A DNA stretch of 64,000 bases from Thalassia testudinum (lineage: Eukaryota; Streptophyta; Magnoliopsida; Alismatales; Hydrocharitaceae), in the NCBI GenBank assembly GCA_037157565.1, contig JAZHRO010000022.1, forward strand, positions 100,622,001 to 100,686,000, written 5' to 3'. Position numbers and translations under genes: made by a program. Under the pieces are notes generated by a model. The model did not search any database and was not told where the DNA came from. It saw only the letters and a list, made by a program, of their open reading frames with translations. Of this stretch, positions 61,023 through 64,000 are shown piece after piece. The stretch's first letter is position 1; each line of letters opens with the position of its first letter.

Positions 61023-62415
61023 GTATGCATTTATTTCAATATAAAAAATAACTAAACCTCTCAATCCTAATTGAAAGAAACATATAACTAACTAAATCTA
61101 ATGATTCTAACAATTATAAAATCACTCTCTACATGTTAATGAATATCACTCACCCCATAGAGATGGACCGGACAAAATGGCCTAGGCTGAGTATGCCAGG
61201 TAAGTAGCAAAGAATTACAGAGAGCATTGTAAAGATCATGTTTATCGGTCCAAAAATGGCAACCTCCCACTTCATCATTAACTAAACAAAAACTCGTAAG
61301 ATCATGCCACCGATACCAAACCCTCTCCCAAAACAAAACAAAGCAATTGGGAGTGTCGTAAGGACAATGTGAGTGTTGATTTTATAATACACCCAAGTCT
61401 TGGTATTCAGGACATAGACTAGGTGAATTTATCTGCAAGACATATAGTTGAAGATGGTAGCTTCACAAGTCCACATTTCTTGGCCAGAACCTACTTGATT
61501 TTAACTTCATACCCCTCACACCTTCCACCTGGTTCGAACCCAGTACAAGAAATGTGTTAGTCAATCAGCCCAAACCTTCCTCAATCAGTTAGCCGGGGAA
61601 TCATCACTGACCAACGGAAGCCACTGATTGATAACTGTTCTAAACTAAAGGAAGGGGCATTCTCAATGGCTGCAACCTTGAACAAAGTCAACATCTAGCA
61701 TGTAGGAAATATTCGGTATAGTGCCACTCTCATCCTGCCAAGGTGAAATTGTCCCCTTGCCTCCGGAGCTCACTTCTTCATCAAGTCCACCACAATTGAC
61801 CTCCTTGAAACCGTAAAAACATTTTTCTTTTTCGAGATTCCCTCCTTGTTCTACTCCATAGGACCATTAAAATGAAAACTAAGCAAGCACAACTGATCTA
61901 ATTGAGGATACGCAAAAAAACACATAATTTTAAAGAAGATAACGAAAACAATATGGAATTGCCCTCGGAAAAAGCAATGCCGAACCACAGCTGCTCACCA
62001 AAAAAAACTTAATTTAAAAAGAAGGGGCGTACCTTGAAAATTCGAGATAATCTTAGCAGGCAAGAAGCACACTTCGTGGAACGAATCGTAACCGACCAAC
62101 AGGCACACCAGGTAGATCACCGAGCACACCACGACCACGCCGGACGTGATGAATGGGATTCCCCCCCACCATTGATTGATCCGCGTGGTCACCCCCGCCT
62201 ACAAATTGCCACCAAATCAACCATCTCAAAACCCCTAGCGATGGAAAAGCAAACCCTAGCAATTGGGCGCGTGGGGACGGATTAGGGTTTTGCCAGCGAG
62301 CGAGATCGAGGATGGAGACCATCGAAGGGGATAGGGAGTTGATCCGTGGGAATGTTGTGTAGATCTGTGTTGGGGGATTGAGGATTCTCACCTCGGAGAC
62401 CACGTTAAGTGGCAT
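51122..62415 (-). CDS. RBL15: Rhomboid-like intramembrane protease, RBL15 type (six exons, 231 residues seen; 3' part elsewhere)
   Basis: Exons (minus): 62392-62415, 62033-62198, 51639-51942, 51472-51504, 51291-51382, 51122-51195. All introns are GT-AG and all phases join without a stop, giving 231 codons. The protein starts MPLNVVSEAGVTTRINQWW and has about six hydrophobic segments. It keeps the rhomboid features: H74-x4-H79-x3-N83 in HGSLIHVLFNML, catalytic Ser145 in GFSG, and His197 in LLGHLCGILSGF. Such proteases cut membrane proteins within the bilayer. The organelle is not decided by this part. RBL15 relatives have a C-terminal UBA domain, not seen here. The intron after exon 2 is 10.1 kb and holds LINEs and a copia inverted repeat. 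Confidence 0.92.
51291..51382 (-). other. RBL15: Rhomboid exon 5 (catalytic His)
   Basis: 92 bp, acceptor TTTCTTCAG, donor GTTTGT. It encodes YPWILLILFQLLASNVSLLG and then HLCGILSGFA; the His in LLGH is the catalytic partner of Ser145. Confidence 0.92.
51472..51504 (-). other. RBL15: Rhomboid exon 4 (33-bp micro-exon)
   Basis: 33 bp, acceptor TTTTTGCAG, donor GTATGA. It supplies IFGLFNVPAK plus split codons at both ends (phase 2 to phase 2), keeping the frame. The residues are conserved in plant relatives, so the exon is real despite its size. Confidence 0.88.
51639..51942 (-). other. RBL15: Rhomboid exon 3 (catalytic Ser)
   Basis: 304 bp, acceptor CTCTGGCAG, donor AG|GTTCGT. It encodes residues 64-165: VYRIYTAVLFHGSLIHVLFN, LALVPMGSELERIMGSIRLL and MHECAIGFSGILFSMIVIET. 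It contains the HxxxxHxxxN and GFSG motifs. Confidence 0.93.
51943..52428. other. Rhomboid intron 2, proximal part
   Basis: AT-rich intron sequence before the LINE G insertion. No other feature recognised. Confidence 0.6.
52445..52773 (-). mobile_element. LINE G, 329-bp 5'-truncated LINE with TSD
   Basis: Minus-strand 3' end of a LINE in rhomboid intron 2. It encodes the ORF2 tail (KEKAKLVVVLWGIWMGRN), then a 3' UTR with a perfect 11-bp stem-loop (52467-52493) and a short A-rich end. ATTGCTTTCCCTTGTT (52429-52444) and ATTGCTTTCTTTTGTT (52774-52789) flank it: a 16-bp TSD with two mismatches. Confidence 0.88.
52467..52493 (-). other. LINE 3'-terminal stem-loop (G)
   Basis: GGGTGGTTATC, loop CAATT, GATAACCACCC: a perfect 11-bp stem, the clearest copy of the structure shared with LINEs A2 and B. 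Confidence 0.85.
52790..53149. other. Intron sequence between two LINEs
   Basis: No coding or repeat similarity recognised. Confidence 0.45.
53150..54692 (+). mobile_element. LINE F, 5'-truncated plus-strand LINE
   Basis: Opposite orientation to LINE G. It starts within the RT just after the catalytic box (LELFGEASGLKVNMQKSRLL at about 53187) and continues through thumb and connecting regions. It ends with a degraded zinc domain (54180-54440) and a 3' UTR. The stem-loop GGGATTAACAA/TTGTTAACCC (54633-54665) and poly(A) (54680-54692) close it. A clean TSD was not found. The stem-loop differs from that of A2/B/G but resembles the one in the small insertion at 3272-3475. Confidence 0.85.
53180..54440 (+). 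pseudogene. LINE F ORF2 remnant (RT thumb to zinc domain)
   Basis: Pieces in order: FGEASGLKVNMQKSRLLPFG; LLTIGRITARDRSPILERMK (frameshifted); LMSAILSALPMYYLYMMQML; EEVCKPKELGGVGILNLQVM; KVKILMWLLRIEIG (about 54230). The family counterparts (LVLIKAVLxxxPxY, WEExCxPKxxGGLG, VKxFxWLL) are clear. Many stops. Confidence 0.82.
54693..56030. other. Rhomboid intron 2, middle part, no feature recognised
   Basis: AT-rich. Short minus-strand frames (55195-55696) are without recognised relatives. The 55380-55560 segment is A/G-rich, somewhat like 50260-50420, and may be an unrecognised repeat. Confidence 0.45.
56035..57975 (-). mobile_element. Copia C, left arm of a large inverted repeat (RNase H end + LTR region)
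   Basis: Minus-strand copy of the 3' part of a copia element. RNase H at 57750-57980 reads SWRSAKQTILVRSTFEVELC, then ISLHCDSMVGISKIKSSKF. An LTR-like region follows with TATA (CTATATAAGGACCACGAGG, minus, near 56592-56610) and the repeated TTGATCGACCAATT-type words. Aligns as the reverse complement of 58793-61045. Confidence 0.85.
57976..58740 (+). pseudogene. Copia C reverse transcriptase (spacer of the inverted repeat)
   Basis: Plus strand: MDQPKGFVALGNEKKVCKLI, KSLYSLKQAPK (then stop), CVYSMIKGDMCIVLHLYIDN, MLLFGS and SSKFEMKDMGV. These are copia RT motifs; the active YVDD reads YIDN. The part up to 58740, across stops, leads into RNase H (SRYTRYPDHTHWDALNRVLR-like). A different copia lineage from A and B. 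Confidence 0.85.
58740..59250 (+). pseudogene. Copia C RNase H (right arm)
   Basis: 58740-59033: GYVIILGGSRVSWQSAKQTI, AQSTFEVELCALDTTRIEVE and TISLHCDNITTITNIKSSKF. 59056-59247: SQRVIAVQFIGSKDNTANPF and TKGLNRSLI, the end of copia pol. The residues match the left arm closely. Confidence 0.87.
60055..60215 (+). repeat. Array of TTGGTCGATCAAT-type quasi-palindromes upstream of the copia C TATA box
   Basis: At least eight variants of (T)TGGTCGA(C/T)CAA(T) / TTGATCGATCAA within 160 bp, ending about 40 bp before the TATA box. The left arm has the same array at 56655-56745. Positions fit a promoter-proximal enhancer-like array; function is inferred. Confidence 0.65.
60331..60697 (+). repeat. Tandem duplication, 184-bp unit, in the copia C LTR
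   Basis: CTTGGTGCGTTCGTTCGA recurs at 60347 and 60531. GGAATTTCGTTGGAAACCAA recurs with the same spacing. The units differ by about a dozen or more bases. The left arm has a single unit (56360-56530). Confidence 0.82.
60990..61022 (+). repeat. (AT)n and poly(T) tract
   Basis: About seven AT units followed by some 17 T at the outer end of the copia C right arm. A simple-sequence tract, likely length-variable. Confidence 0.85.
61046..62032. other. Rhomboid intron 2, part next to exon 2
   Basis: No gene or TE recognised. A 66-codon minus-strand frame (61136-61336) has no known relative. The donor of exon 2 (CAAG|GTACGC) is at its right end. Confidence 0.5.
62033..62198 (-). other. RBL15: Rhomboid exon 2
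   Basis: 166 bp, acceptor CAATTTGTAG, donor GTACGC. It encodes AGVTTRINQWWGGIPFITSG, the first membrane segment (VVVVCSVIYLVCLLVGY) and PAKIISNFQ. The reading is in phase with exons 1 and 3. A GTG at 62190-62192 is internal and not a start. Confidence 0.92.
62392..62415 (-). other. RBL15: Rhomboid exon 1 (coding part) and start codon
   Basis: 24 coding bases, MPLNVVSE, with donor GAG|GTGAGA. This ATG was chosen because the family starts M-x-x-N-V-x-E-AG here. An in-frame ATG at 62484 would lie almost on the TATA box and so probably outside the mRNA. The following intron is 193 bp. Confidence 0.85.
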
Positions 62416-62486
62416 CTTGGAGTCGCTGCTGCGAGAGCTTACGTCGCCGGTATCTATGGGCGAATGGCATGACTTCCCGCCCATGT

Positions 62487-62495
62487 CTTATAAAG
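62487..62495 (-). promoter_or_regulatory. Probable TATA box of the rhomboid-like gene
   Basis: CTTTATAAG on the minus strand, 72 bp before the chosen ATG. It predicts a transcription start near 62455-62465 and a short 5' UTR. An ACGTGTC (ABRE/G-box-like) lies at 62549-62555, about 55 bp further upstream. Confidence 0.55.
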
Positions 62496-62555
62496 CGACG
62501 TGATGAAATTGACGAGAATGCCCTTCGGTGGCTCCAGAACCGTAACCTACGTGTC

Positions 62556-64000
62556 ACGGCATTCGACACCGAAGAAGGGCGGTTTTGTAGGATTTGTGGG
62601 CCCCACTTCCTCATCCCGGCGTTTGGTAATGGACAGATTTAAGCGCCCACCAGCGCACGGTTCCATGGTGGGTACTCTTGATCTTAGTAGAAAAGATTCA
62701 ATCTCAAATCTCTATTCTTGAATCATATATCCTTGCATTATTTGGAGAATTAATCTATGATAATTTTTTTCCCAAGTTTATTGCAAAGAGATACTTGGTC
62801 ATTAATTCAGAAAAAAAAATGGATCTTAATTCCTCGCATCCAATGCTCCAATAATACAAAGAGTATGAAGAACTATTCTTTGATAGGCTCCTTCATCCTA
62901 TCAAATACTATATTTAGTTGTAATCTCTTCACAAGCTATGTTAGCTTATAGATTAAAGCATGTGTTATTAAAGATAATTAAAAAAGATGAAAAGAAGGGT
63001 GGATTGCACGTTTATCTTTGCATTTTTCTAATAAGTTGGATATTGAACATTCGTCCACTGATTCAACCAAACAAAATTACTTACCATTTTTGAAATGATT
63101 AGTATTCACAAGTCTTGCCCGTATAATATGGGTGATGGATCAAATTCTTCCTAACGACGACATGCAGTAGGTTTTATAAAAGTTTGTTCTTTTCTTTTGC
63201 ATATGTGTGGAAGTGCTCTAGGGAGATAGATATCCAGCAGCGAGCGATGTTCAAAATATGCATTTTGAATTTTCATTTTTAGAATACAAATCTTCATTGA
63301 AAGCCTCGATCACAAAGTTCTAATGTGTAAAAATTACCTTTTATAGTTTGTCCTTGACCGTTCAAAGTTCACAATGAAAACCAATGTTTCTTGCTTTCCA
63401 TTTTAGATGTAGGGGATACACCTGATTGCTACCAATTTATCCTGTATTATTTCAAACCAATCACAAGTCCCCGTTCTTTACGCAACCAGAGGAAAGCAAT
63501 TGATAGGGGATGGAGGGGAAGAGGAATTGAAAAGACGACGGAAATTGCTGTAGTTTGACAATATTTAGGTTTCAAGCATCAAGGCAAATTTTTAAGCCTA
63601 ACCCATACCCTAAAACTTATACTTATAGTTGCCTTGCCGTGTAATGTGCATAGTATCAACATTGGAAAGTCATACGAGTGCACGATGTAATGATGGTTCT
63701 AGTTACCACCAATATGTTAGTAGTAGTAGCTATGATGTGATTTAATCTGTATGTGCCATGGACGTGCAAAAGATAAATATTAACCGGCCATCATTTTGTA
63801 TACGAGTGGCCAGATGATTGGCAAAGAATTGACTATAAAAATCCAAACTCAAACTCAACAATTGCATCTGTTCTGTGGATAATTAGATCATGGGCAGCCT
63901 TGACACTTCGGTCATAAACAGTTTAAGAAGTTCTCACCACTCACGCCAATTGTTCCACTTTGACGGAAATGGCAAAAATCTATTTCTCCAAGGGTAAATG
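62556..64000. other. Upstream region of the rhomboid-like gene
   Basis: GC-rich to about 62670, then AT-rich. No coding sequence, RNA gene or TE recognised. It should hold the distal promoter. Confidence 0.5.

Larger units (their letters stand above)
58793..61045 (+). mobile_element. Copia C, right arm of a large inverted repeat (RNase H + LTR region)
   Basis: RNase H end, then about 1.7 kb of LTR-like sequence. It has a TATA box (CTCTATATAAGGGTCACGAGG, 60249-60270), quasi-palindromic words upstream, and an internal tandem duplication (60331-60697). The match to the left arm extends past the expected LTR end to about 61045. Confidence 0.83.

Noticed and set aside
62416..62484. Upstream in-frame ATG of the rhomboid gene (MGGKSCHSP...)
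   Set aside because: It lies only 3 bp from the TATA-like CTTTATAAG and so probably upstream of the transcript start; the family starts at the downstream ATG.
1..64000. CRISPR arrays, operons, ribosome-binding sites, bacterial features, tRNA genes
   Set aside because: Nothing of the kind is seen; introns, poly(A)-tailed LINEs and plant LTR elements show a nuclear plant genome.

Overview
This is nuclear DNA from a flowering plant. Only one host gene is recognisable: a plant rhomboid-like gene on the minus strand (RBL15 type). Its first two coding exons lie near 62.0-62.4 kb and four more at 51.1-51.9 kb. A further good exon match lies at 14.35-14.45 kb and a weak candidate near 5.1 kb. If these belong together, the window is mostly the introns of a single gene more than 48 kb long, packed with transposons. 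Nothing in the sequence fixes the species. The host DNA is AT-rich, while the LINE coding regions are clearly GC-rich.

Layout, left to right. 1-2143: a 5'-truncated minus-strand LINE (A1), a near-perfect copy of part of LINE A2. 2144-about 4850: a decayed plus-strand LINE (D) carrying a 0.2-kb LINE insertion with target-site duplication (TSD). 6873-8300: a small copia-type LTR element with no recognisable gag or pol (TRIM/LARD-like). 8473-14052: a near full-length minus-strand LINE (A2) with TSD. 15877-24865: a 5'-truncated LINE (C) split by a nearly complete LINE (B), same orientation, with TSD. 24958-29832: Ty1-copia element B, minus strand. 30435-32427: a 'half-LINE' holding ORF1 but no ORF2, with poly(A) and TSD. 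About 32945-44300: LINE E, minus strand, split by Ty1-copia element A (35591-41006, plus strand). 44350-50230: two Ty3-gypsy fragments facing each other, the second carrying a 0.56-kb hAT-like element. 51122-51942: rhomboid exons 3-6. 52445-54692: two more 5'-truncated LINEs. 56035-61045: a large inverted repeat of a third copia family. 62033-62415: rhomboid exons 1-2. 62416-64000: promoter and upstream DNA.

No transposon here looks autonomous; all coding parts carry stops or frameshifts. The most informative signals are structural: nested insertions with intact TSDs; a LINE 3'-terminal stem-loop with covarying bases; an ATGA ORF1/ORF2 junction; a half-LINE; two long inverted repeats within the gene's introns; and the rhomboid gene itself, spread across all of it. 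No tRNA, rRNA or CRISPR features were seen.
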